DNA of 7,669 nt from Clostridiales bacterium UBA3705. Its GTDB lineage: Bacteria; Bacillota_A; Clostridia; Oscillospirales; Oscillospiraceae. A model generated the notes under the pieces. That model worked only from the letters and a program-made list of their open reading frames with translations, was not told the origin of the DNA and searched no databases. The translations under genes and the position numbers were made by a program. Below are positions 1 through 5,580 of this stretch, in pieces. Position 1 is the first letter of the stretch. Each line of letters opens with the position of its first letter. Location of the stretch: positions 1 to 7,669 of the forward strand of contig DFIE01000122.1 in NCBI GenBank assembly GCA_002372735.1, written 5' to 3'.

Positions 1-957
1 GCCGGAGTTGCCGGAGTTGATGGCGCAGTCGGTCTGAATCAGATTCATGGTGTTGTTGCCCGAAAGGGTGATCTCCCGGTTCAGGGCGGACACGGCGCCC
101 TTGGTCAAAGAGAAGGTCAGCTCCCCCAGGGGGTTGCCAATGGCCACCACGTCGTCGCCCACGTTCAGGTTGTCAGAGTCGCCCAGCACCACGGGGGTAA
201 GGCCTTCGGCGTCGATTTTCAGCACGGCAATGTCGTTGGCGGTGTCATAGCCTACCAGCTCCGCGTCATAGGCGGTGCCGTCGTACATGGTTACGGTGAT
301 GGATCTGGCACTGTCAATGACGTGCTGGTTGGTGAGGATGTAGCCGTCCTGGGTGAGAATGAAGCCCGAGCCCGCCGCCGCGGCGGTGGTCTGGTAGCCC
401 CAGTAATTGGTGGTAATCTCTGTGGTGATGCCCACAGTGGAGTTGACGTTGGCAGCGTAGACCTCCGCGGCGGTGAGCAGCTTGCCGCCCTCTACCCGCA
501 CGGTGTTCAGCTCGGTGGACTCCCTGCCGGAGACCAGGGCGGTGGAGGCGCTCTGGGCGGCGGACACGGCAGTCCCATCGGTATTCCGGTCCAGCAGCAG
601 CACGCCGCCGGCACCAACCGCGCCGCCCAGCAGGGCGCAGCACAGGCTCATGGCCACCACGGCCCGTCCCAGACCCTTGCGGCGGGCGGGCCTGGCGTAC
701 CTGCCGGCCTTGGCAGCCCGTCCGGCAGGACGCTCCGGTGCGGCGTCCTCGTGATACACGGGGGCAGAGGGCTCAGCCGTCGGTGCGGCTTCCTCCCGGG
801 CAGGGGCGGTGAAGGGGGCTGCTCCGCCCGGAGCGCTCGGCGCGGCGTTCAGATTTCCGGCCCGGTTCCAAGGGGCAGCGTTGGCATCATTTTGGGGAAG
901 GGTCCAATCAGTGGCGGCGTTTACGTCGCCGGCACGGTTCCAATCATAGAATTCCAT
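1..957 (-). CDS. htrA: HtrA/DegP-like membrane-anchored serine protease, 3' end missing
   Basis: Envelope protease of the trypsin-like S1C family, expected to degrade misfolded exported proteins. The visible part is 319 codons. Residues 1-95 are a Pro/Ala-rich, probably cytoplasmic tail containing a duplicated WNRAG(D/N)(V/L)NAA motif (residues 6-15 and 30-39). After a basic stretch (RPARRKGLGR) comes one membrane segment (about 99-122), then the protease domain outside the membrane. The triad is readable: His212 in TNQHVI, Asp242 in NDIAVLKI and Ser318 in NSGNSG, with GSGFI and AIGNPLG blocks also conserved. Ser318 lies at bases 4-6, so the frame runs off the left edge; the end of the protease domain and any PDZ domain lie outside. 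The ATG at 957 has an AAAGGAG site 8-10 bases upstream. It is the last gene of the minus-strand series but is separated from malQ by a terminator, so it is probably transcribed alone. The family is certain; the exact paralogue is not. Confidence 0.93.
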   Translation of the reverse strand, partial: MEFYDWNRAGDVNAATDWTLPQNDANAAPWNRAGNLNAAPSAPGGAAPFTAPAREEAAPTAEPSAPVYHEDAAPERPAGRAAKAGRYARPARRKGLGRAVVAMSLCCALLGGAVGAGGVLLLDRNTDGTAVSAAQSASTALVSGRESTELNTVRVEGGKLLTAAEVYAANVNSTVGITTEITTNYWGYQTTAAAAGSGFILTQDGYILTNQHVIDSARSITVTMYDGTAYDAELVGYDTANDIAVLKIDAEGLTPVVLGDSDNLNVGDDVVAIGNPLGELTFSLTKGAVSALNREITLSGNNTMNLIQTDCAINSGNSG

Positions 958-973
958 ATTCAAACGCTCCTTT

Positions 974-1096
974 GCAATCGCTTTTTCTTTTGATGGCAAC
1001 ATCATAAATCCAAAATTTGAATAAATATCCCGATTTTTCGGAACAGTTTGTAAACGGAATTTGACGTTTTTTTGACCGGAATCGGAAGAAATCAAG
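974..1096 (-). promoter_or_regulatory. AT-rich htrA promoter region with clustered short repeats
   Basis: This stretch between the malQ terminator and the htrA ribosome binding site is much more AT-rich than the coding DNA around it and must hold the htrA promoter. The best -10 match on the minus strand is TATGAT (1001-1006), but no good -35 lies 17 bases upstream. TTTACA (about 1049-1054) is a -35-like box without a well-spaced -10. The region also holds two TTTGAC direct repeats one helical turn apart (1060-1065 and 1071-1076), four CGGAA pentamers (1039, 1055, 1077, 1083) and a small CCGA-TTTT-TCGG palindrome (1031-1042). The exact promoter is not resolved. Confidence 0.4.
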
Positions 1097-1125
1097 AAGG
1101 ACGCGCCCATCCCGGGCGCGTCCTT
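1097..1125 (-). terminator. Intrinsic terminator of malQ
   Basis: A perfect 12-bp GC-rich stem (AAGGACGCGCCC paired with GGGCGCGTCCTT) closes a 5-base loop. It starts 12 bases after the malQ stop codon in the direction of transcription. On the minus strand it is followed by CTTGATTTCTTCC, a moderately U-rich tail. It separates malQ from htrA. Confidence 0.8.
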
Positions 1126-1137
1126 GGATACAAGATT

Positions 1138-2622
1138 TTAAGATGTGACCAGTCTGCCGCCGGACTCGGTCAGCGCCCGGATCCGCCGGGCCAGCGCCTG
1201 GGTCAGCGCCTCAGGCCGCACCCGCCACAGCCAGTTGCTGCCCACAGTGCCGGGAACGTTCATCCTGGCCTCGGCACCCAGGCCCAGGTAATCCTGCAGC
1301 TGGGCTACAAACAGCTCTGAGGGGGCGTTTGCCCCGGCCTGCAGCAGGGGCCACAGGGGATCCTGCCCCTCCGCCAGTCCCAACTCCGCGCGGATGGTCT
1401 GCTGCTCCCAGTCCGGGGCGTCGGCCAGCCAGGCCCGCAGGGGCGGCAGATCGTGGGTGCCGGTGCAGCACACACTGTGGGTGGGGAACTGCCCTGGGCG
1501 CAGCCCCCCGGGGGTATAGGCGTACTGCAGCACCTGCATTCCCGGCATCCCGGACTGGCGCAGCAGCTCCGCAGTCTCCGGGCTGCGGGTGCCCAGGTCT
1601 TCGGCAATGCACTCCAGGGTGGGGAAGCTGGTCTGCAGCATCCGAATCAGCTCCAGCCCCGGGCCCTTCAGCCACTGGCCGTGCTCTGCGGTTTTTTCCC
1701 CGTAGGGCACCGCCCAATATTGCTCCAGCCCCTGGAAATGGTCCAGCCGCAGCAAATCAAAGCACTGTCCGGCCCGGTCCACCCGGCTCAGCCACCAGCG
1801 GTAGTTGTCGGCCTTGATCCGTTCCCAGTTGTACAGGGGGTTGCCCCAGCGCTGGCCGGTCCGGACCTCCCGGTCGGGTGGCATGCCGCCCACCAGCACA
1901 GGCCGGCTCTGGCTCTCGTCCAGCTGGAAGTTCTCCGGCGCGGCCCAGACGTCTGCGGAATCTGCCGACACATAGATGGGCAGATCCCCAATGATCCCCA
2001 CGCCCTGCTTGTGGGCGTAGTCCCGCAAATCCTCCCACTGACGGAAGAACAGATACTGGGTGTAGATAAACAGCTCCACGTCGGGCCGCAGCAGATCCAT
2101 ATAATAGGTGACCGCGCTGCTTTGGTGGTGCCGTATGGCCAAATCCGGCCACTGGTTCCAGGGCAGGTCGTGGAAATGGCGCTTCAGCGCCATAAACAGG
2201 GCGTAGTCATAGATCCAGTCCCGGTTTTCCTCTGTGAAACGGCAAATCCGCAACAGATCCCGCCGCCAGCCCCGGCGCTCGGCCCCGGCCAGCAGATCGG
2301 TGCGCTGGGCAGCGATCCGGGCATAGTCCACCCGCTCGGGGTCACTTCCCCAGTCCATGGCCTCCACCTCCTCCGGGTGGAGCAGCCCCTCCTCGCACAG
2401 CAGCTCCGGATCAATGAGATACGGGTTGCCGGCATAGGCGGAAAAGCTCTGATAGGGGGAGTCCCCGCAGCCGGTGGGCCCCAGGGGCAGAATCTGCCAC
2501 CAGCGCTGCCCGGCCTGGGCCAGGAAGTCCACAAAGGCGTAAGCCGCCCTGCCCATGGTGCCGATGCCGTACTTGGACGGCAGCGCGGTAATGGGCAGCA
2601 AAATGCCGCTGCTTCTCTGCAC
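1138..2622 (-). CDS. malQ: 4-alpha-glucanotransferase (amylomaltase, GH77)
   Basis: Cytoplasmic enzyme that transfers alpha-1,4-glucan segments between malto-oligosaccharides, acting in maltodextrin, starch or glycogen metabolism. The 494-residue length is normal for bacterial GH77. The N-terminus (SSGILLPITALPSKYGIGTMG) and GDSPYQSFSAYAGNPYLID are family blocks. Catalytic residues can be placed by motif: nucleophile Asp294 in LRLDHF, acid/base Glu341 in IAEDLG and the third carboxylate Asp391 in GTHDLPP. The C-terminal RMNVPGTVGSNWLWR block is also typical. The start is a GTG (2620-2622), chosen because a strong AAAGGAGG site lies 7-8 bases upstream. It has its own promoter and terminator, so it is probably monocistronic. 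No glycogen phosphorylase, glucan-branching or maltose transport gene is next to it here. A long open frame on the opposite strand is a GC-content shadow. Confidence 0.96.
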   Translation of the reverse strand: MQRSSGILLPITALPSKYGIGTMGRAAYAFVDFLAQAGQRWWQILPLGPTGCGDSPYQSFSAYAGNPYLIDPELLCEEGLLHPEEVEAMDWGSDPERVDYARIAAQRTDLLAGAERRGWRRDLLRICRFTEENRDWIYDYALFMALKRHFHDLPWNQWPDLAIRHHQSSAVTYYMDLLRPDVELFIYTQYLFFRQWEDLRDYAHKQGVGIIGDLPIYVSADSADVWAAPENFQLDESQSRPVLVGGMPPDREVRTGQRWGNPLYNWERIKADNYRWWLSRVDRAGQCFDLLRLDHFQGLEQYWAVPYGEKTAEHGQWLKGPGLELIRMLQTSFPTLECIAEDLGTRSPETAELLRQSGMPGMQVLQYAYTPGGLRPGQFPTHSVCCTGTHDLPPLRAWLADAPDWEQQTIRAELGLAEGQDPLWPLLQAGANAPSELFVAQLQDYLGLGAEARMNVPGTVGSNWLWRVRPEALTQALARRIRALTESGGRLVTS

Positions 2623-2680
2623 GTGACTCCCTCCTTTGGCTCAGCCTGACTGGTGCTGCGGTATAATTTCCACTTTCCAA

Positions 2681-2709
2681 TTTTTCTGGATAACAAAATA
2701 CCAGATAAA
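2681..2709. promoter_or_regulatory. Inverted repeat over the malQ -10 box (candidate operator)
   Basis: TTTTTCTGG (2681-2689) and CCAGATAAA (2701-2709) are inverted copies with one mismatch in nine, separated by 11 bases. The spacer contains the malQ -10 box (2695-2700), and the right arm lies in the promoter spacer. A dimeric regulator bound here would block RNA polymerase. The repeat is seen directly; the operator role is inferred and the regulator is unknown. Confidence 0.4.
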
Positions 2710-2723
2710 CCGGGGAATGTCAA
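2695..2723 (-). promoter_or_regulatory. Sigma-A-type promoter of malQ
   Basis: On the minus strand a perfect -35 TTGACA (2718-2723) is followed by a 17-base spacer and TATTTT (2695-2700). The -10 is preceded by TGG, which gives an extended -10 (TGn). The predicted start of transcription is near 2688, leaving a leader of about 65 bases before the GTG start. It is the best -35 element in the window. Confidence 0.75.
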
Positions 2724-2733
2724 GGGCGAATCA

Positions 2734-2783
2734 GGGGGAGCTGCCGGCACAGGGGCATAGATGCTTCTGCGCGGACTCCCCCC
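2734..2783 (-). terminator. Long imperfect hairpin after dpaB, possible terminator
   Basis: GGGGGAG (2734-2740) pairs with CTCCCCC (2776-2782). Inside it, CCG.C.CAG (2744-2752) pairs with CTGCGCGG (2767-2774) with one bulge and one mismatch, and GCA/TGC (2755-2757 with 2762-2764) closes a four-base tip. It begins 18 bases after the dpaB stop. The minus-strand sequence after it (TGATTCGCCC) is not U-rich, so it is not a canonical intrinsic terminator; it may instead be a 3'-end stabilising structure. Confidence 0.4.
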
Positions 2784-2801
2784 TCAGACGCCGCTGCTGG
2801 C

Positions 2802-3389
2802 TCAGGCCTGCCCGTATTCCACCAGCACCGGCTGCAGCTGGCGGCCGGCCAGGGCGGCGTCCAGGGCAGCGGGGATGTCCTCCATCCTGGCCACCAGGGA
2901 GTCCGGCTTTGTGCCGGGATTGTCCTGGCCGAAGGGGACAAAGTAGAACTCCCGCCTGGGCAGCAGGGCTGCGATGCTCCCGGCGTTGCCGGCCAGCGCG
3001 TCGTTGCTGGACACCGCCACCACCACCGGCCGGCGGTTGCGCATATGGGCCTTGCAGGCCAGGGTGACCGGGGTATCCGCCACCCCGGCGGCCAGCTTTG
3101 CCAGGGTATTGCCGGTGCAGGGGGCAATAACCAGGGCATCCAGCAGCTTCTTGGGCCCGATGGGCTCTGCCCCTGCCAGGGTGTCAATCACCGGCCTGCC
3201 GCAGATGGCCTCAATCCTGGCCCGGAAATCCGCCGCCCTGCCAAAGCGGGTGTCGGTGCCTGCCGCGGCAAAGGACAGGATCGGCACCACCTGGGCATAC
3301 TGCCGGGCCACGGCCGCCAGGGCCGAGAGCACCGGCTCAAAGGTACAGAAGGATCCGCACAGGGCGAACCCCACAGTTTGCTGTTTCAT
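2802..3389 (-). CDS. dpaB: Dipicolinate synthase subunit B
   Basis: The flavoprotein-like subunit of dipicolinate synthase (SpoVFB in Bacillus), which with DpaA makes pyridine-2,6-dicarboxylate from a lysine-pathway intermediate. The product accumulates with calcium in the spore core and gives heat resistance. The 195-residue protein has the family blocks in order: GFALCGSFCTFE (7-18), DTRFG (46-50), EPIGPKKLLDALVIAPCTGN (75-94), MRNRRPVVVAVSSNDAL (116-132) and FVPFGQDNPGTKPDSLVA (150-167). The start is the ATG at 3387-3389, with GGGAGG seven bases upstream. The same frame stays open further upstream, but that part overlaps dpaA and lacks family similarity. Its first four bases form an ATGA overlap with the dpaA stop, implying translational coupling and paired production of the two subunits. 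Confidence 0.95.
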   Translation of the reverse strand: MKQQTVGFALCGSFCTFEPVLSALAAVARQYAQVVPILSFAAAGTDTRFGRAADFRARIEAICGRPVIDTLAGAEPIGPKKLLDALVIAPCTGNTLAKLAAGVADTPVTLACKAHMRNRRPVVVAVSSNDALAGNAGSIAALLPRREFYFVPFGQDNPGTKPDSLVARMEDIPAALDAALAGRQLQPVLVEYGQA

Positions 3390-4165
3390 ATACGCGCCTC
3401 CCATGTTTCCATCCAACGCTCCGCCGCCCGGTACAGCACGGCGCCTGCCTGCTCCGGCAGGCGGCCCGGCAGACCGGCTGCGGGCAGAATTTTCATCCGG
3501 GGTGAGCAGCTGCCCAGCCCGCCCGGGGGCGAGGCCAGCTCCACCCACACCCGGTCCGGTCCCAAGCTGTCCAACAGGGCAGGGGGGAGCGCCGGCCCCG
3601 GCGCGGTGTTCAGCAACAGGTCAAATTCATCTGTGACCGCCTCCGGCCCCAGGGGTTCTGCCCCCATGGCCCGGATTTCGCTGTGGGCCTCCGGCCGCCG
3701 GGTGACCACCCGGACCTCCGCCCCTGCCCCCAGCAGCACCGGGGCCAGCACTCTTCCGATCCGACCCCAGCCGATCACCAGGCAGCACCGGTCCTTGGGC
3801 CCAAGTCCTGCCTGGGCCAAAAACTCCGGCACAGCCAGGGCGGTCAGGGCAGCGTTCTCCCGGGCGGTCTGCTCCTGCTGCAGCAGGTCCACAGCCTCTC
3901 TGTTTTCCGGCAGGGGCGGTACCGCCCCGCCCAGCACCGGTGCGCCCGGGGCCAGGGCCAGGGCCTGCGCCAGAGGGATCCTTGCCCTGAACCGTCCCTG
4001 CCGGTCCAGCACCGGGCAGGGCAGCACCAGCAGCTCCCAGGGCCCCTCCGGGGTGTCCGGCAGCCCCGGCACGTCCAGGGTGCCTACCCGGTGCCTGCCG
4101 GCCAGCAGCCGGGCCAATACACGCTGGCGTGCGTCGCCGCCCACCAGCAAGATAGAATGCTTCAT
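3386..4165 (-). CDS. dpaA: Dipicolinate synthase subunit A
   Basis: The dehydrogenase-like subunit of dipicolinate synthase (SpoVFA in Bacillus), working in the mother cell during late sporulation. The 259-residue protein opens with VGGDARQRVLARLL, the DpaA N-terminal signature. It has a nucleotide-binding Rossmann loop VIGWGRIGR (130-138) and ends with VELASPPGG and AAGLPGRLPEQAG, matching the family C-terminal blocks. It is somewhat shorter than the roughly 300-residue Bacillus protein, mainly between the N-terminal block and the Rossmann domain. Two in-frame ATGs exist, at 4171 and 4165. The GGGAGG site (4173-4178) is one base from the first but seven from the second, so 4165 is chosen. 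The stop overlaps the dpaB start (ATGA). No asd, dapG or dapA follows, unlike the Bacillus operon. Its promoter was not clearly found; a weak sigma-K-like candidate is given under findings. Confidence 0.93.
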   Translation of the reverse strand: MKHSILLVGGDARQRVLARLLAGRHRVGTLDVPGLPDTPEGPWELLVLPCPVLDRQGRFRARIPLAQALALAPGAPVLGGAVPPLPENREAVDLLQQEQTARENAALTALAVPEFLAQAGLGPKDRCCLVIGWGRIGRVLAPVLLGAGAEVRVVTRRPEAHSEIRAMGAEPLGPEAVTDEFDLLLNTAPGPALPPALLDSLGPDRVWVELASPPGGLGSCSPRMKILPAAGLPGRLPEQAGAVLYRAAERWMETWEARI

Positions 4166-4223
4166 ATCCATTCCTCCCAGACCAGCCTATGGCGCAGGGG
4201 GCCGGGCTGTGCAGGATTGGGGC

Positions 4224-4252
4224 TTGTAATTTGCCGCCGGATAGGGTATAAT
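4224..4252 (+). promoter_or_regulatory. Sigma-A-type promoter of the DUF4364 gene
   Basis: TTGTAA (4224-4229, four of six matches to TTGACA), an exact 17-base spacer and a perfect TATAAT (4247-4252). Transcription should start near 4259, about 25 bases before the ATG. The element lies in the divergent gap between dpaA and the DUF4364 gene. Confidence 0.75.
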
Positions 4253-4283
4253 ATTCCAAATCCATCGGCAGAGGAGGATCGCA

Positions 4284-4823
4284 ATGGAACGACATGGCTT
4301 TATCCAGGACAAGCTGGATGTAAAGGTGCTGATCCTGTTTGTGATGAGCAAGGTAATCTACCCGGTAGACGAGCAGACAATTTACGAGCTGTGCCTGCAG
4401 GACGACAAGCTCAGCTATTTTGACGTGCTGGAATCCATCCCCGAGATGGTAGACACCGGCCACCTGGAGCACACAGAGGAGGGCTACGTCATCACCGAAA
4501 AGGGCAAGTCCGACTGCCTGCTCACCCAGGACTCTATTGCCTTCCCGGTGATGCAGCGGGCCGAGCGGGCAGTGGAGCGCTTCAACCGGGAAATCCGCCG
4601 TGACAGCATGGTGCGCACCGAAATTCTCAACCAGCCCAGCGGCGACTATCTGGCTGTAATGCGCCTGGACGACGAAATGGGCCCTCTTATGACCCTGGAG
4701 CTCTACGCCCCCTCCGCCCGGCAGGCTAAGCTGCTCACCGACCGGTTCCGGACCCAGGCGGACGAGCTGTTCCGGGAGATTACCAACCGACTGACCGCCA
4801 AGCCTGCGCAGGAGGAAAATTAA
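4284..4823 (+). CDS. DUF4364 family protein, predicted winged-helix DNA-binding protein
   Basis: A 179-residue soluble protein that I recognise as the DUF4364 family, widespread in Clostridia and of unknown function. The N-terminal part (about 10-78) reads as a winged helix: helices around LDVKVLILFVMSKV, DEQTIYELCL and SYFDVLESIPEMVDTGHL, then the wing strand pair GYVITEKGK. The C-terminal part (about 105-170) has alternating strands (MVRTEILNQPSGDYLAVMRL, MTLELYAP) and a terminal helix, probably a dimerisation or ligand domain. There is no signal peptide or membrane segment. The ATG at 4284 is preceded by AGGAGG with six bases spacing and by a strong promoter. It is divergent from dpaA, which is compatible with, but does not show, regulation of that operon. 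The next promoter (for hpf) begins three bases after its stop, with no terminator between. Confidence 0.82.
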   Translation: MERHGFIQDKLDVKVLILFVMSKVIYPVDEQTIYELCLQDDKLSYFDVLESIPEMVDTGHLEHTEEGYVITEKGKSDCLLTQDSIAFPVMQRAERAVERFNREIRRDSMVRTEILNQPSGDYLAVMRLDDEMGPLMTLELYAPSARQAKLLTDRFRTQADELFREITNRLTAKPAQEEN

Positions 4824-4826
4824 GGC

Positions 4827-4855
4827 TTGATTCCCGGGACAATTGCTGGTATAAT
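4827..4855 (+). promoter_or_regulatory. Sigma-A-type promoter of hpf, extended -10
   Basis: TTGATT (4827-4832), a 17-base spacer and a perfect TATAAT (4850-4855) preceded by TGG, an extended -10. The -35 begins three bases after the DUF4364 stop codon. The start of transcription should be near 4862, giving a leader of about 45 bases. This lets hpf be made independently of the upstream gene; no sigma-B or sigma-H consensus is visible. Confidence 0.75.
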
Positions 4856-4906
4856 GTCTTTAGAGAGACCATCCGGTTTCGCAACTCATGAAAGGAGCGA
4901 CGCAAT

Positions 4907-5443
4907 ATGAAAATCCAGATCAACGAAAAAAAGGTCAGCCTGCCCGATAACGTCCATGCCTATGCCGAAAAAAAGGTCTCAAAGCTGGATCGCTATTTCC
5001 AGGATGACGCCGAAGCCTTTGTCGCTTTTTCCGTTGAAAAGACCCGCAACAAGGTTGAGCTGACCGTTCACGCTGCAAAGACCATCTTCCGCGCCAGCGA
5101 GAGCACCTCTGACATGTTCGCTTCCATTGATGCCGCTGTGTCCGATATTGAGCGTCAGATCCGCAAGAACAAAACCCGTCTTGCCCGCCGTCTGCGCCAG
5201 GACGCCTTTGTCCGCACCGCCGAGGTGACCTCCTTCGCCGAGGTGCCCGAGGAGAAGGAATTCAAGCTCAGCCGCATCAAAGAATTCCCCATGAAGCCCA
5301 TGTCCAGAGACGAGGCCATTCTGCAGATGAATCTGCTGGGCCACAACTTCTTTGCCTTCCGCGATGAGGATGCCGACGGCGCCTTTGCTGTGGTTTACCG
5401 CCGCAACGACGGAGACTACGGCCTCATTGAAGACGTTCGTTGA
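4907..5443 (+). CDS. hpf: Ribosome hibernation promoting factor, long form (HPF/RaiA)
   Basis: Binds the decoding region of the 30S subunit and dimerises 70S ribosomes into inactive 100S particles during slow growth or stress. The 178-residue length and two-domain structure are those of long HPF. The S30AE domain is about residues 1-95, with a Lys/Arg-rich helix end (RQIRKNKTRLARRLR, 83-97). After a variable linker comes the C-terminal dimerisation domain (about 119-176), with IKEFPMKPMSRDEAILQMNLLGHNFFAF and VVYRRNDGDYGLIE-type conserved blocks. The ATG at 4907 has AAAGGAG ending nine bases upstream. Codons are more AAA- and CGT/CGC-rich than in neighbouring genes, consistent with high expression. 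It has its own promoter. A strong hairpin follows, without a good U tract, so read-through into the next gene is possible. Confidence 0.96.
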   Translation: MKIQINEKKVSLPDNVHAYAEKKVSKLDRYFQDDAEAFVAFSVEKTRNKVELTVHAAKTIFRASESTSDMFASIDAAVSDIERQIRKNKTRLARRLRQDAFVRTAEVTSFAEVPEEKEFKLSRIKEFPMKPMSRDEAILQMNLLGHNFFAFRDEDADGAFAVVYRRNDGDYGLIEDVR

Positions 5444-5463
5444 CCCCTCGCTTTCATGATTTC

Positions 5464-5541
5464 GCTGAGGTACGGCGCTGCCGTACCTCAGCTTGTAACA
5501 GGGCCCGCACGCCGGACCCTGCTGCAAGCTGAGGTGCAGCA
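5464..5541 (+). promoter_or_regulatory. Structured hpf-downstream RNA region with mutually exclusive hairpins
   Basis: Hairpin 1 is a perfect 13-bp stem, GCTGAGGTACGGC (5464-5476) with GCCGTACCTCAGC (5480-5492), and a GCT loop. Its 3' arm can instead pair with a second copy: ACCTCAGCTTG (5485-5495) is perfectly complementary to CAAGCTGAGGT (5525-5535), enclosing an inner stem CAGGGCCCG/CGGACCCTG (5499-5507 with 5513-5521, one mismatch). A third option, TGCTGCA/TGCAGCA (5520-5526 with 5535-5541), places that copy in a loop. Hairpin 1 is followed by TTGTAACA, a poor U tract, so it is either a weak hpf terminator or a regulatory element. The pairing is seen directly; the function is inferred. 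Confidence 0.55.
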
Positions 5542-5580
5542 AGTTTCCCCGGGGCAGCCGTCCCGTTTTAGGAGGTACCG

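Noticed and set aside
322..993. Open frame of 223 codons on the plus strand opposite htrA
   Set aside because: Gly-rich shadow frame; the minus strand encodes a protease with a readable catalytic triad.
1453..2649. Open frame of 398 codons on the plus strand opposite malQ
   Set aside because: It lies entirely antisense to an unmistakable GH77 gene, has no family motifs and is Pro/Gly/Gln-rich, as expected for a shadow frame in GC-rich DNA.
2662..2667. Perfect TATAAT on the plus strand upstream of malQ
   Set aside because: No -35 at acceptable spacing and no plus-strand gene downstream; the malQ promoter on the opposite strand explains the AT-rich patch.
2691..2709. Possible Rex box (TAACAA) near the malQ promoter
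   Set aside because: Only one half-site is present; the inverted TTGTTA partner at the required spacing is missing.
3045..4229. Open frame of 394 codons on the plus strand opposite dpaA/dpaB
   Set aside because: Low-complexity Arg/Pro/Gly/Ser composition, no ribosome binding site and complete overlap with two recognised genes.
4888..4950. Short upstream reading frame starting ATGAAAGGAGCG before hpf
   Set aside because: It has no ribosome binding site of its own, overlaps the hpf start out of frame and ends after about 20 codons; its ATG merely precedes the hpf Shine-Dalgarno sequence.
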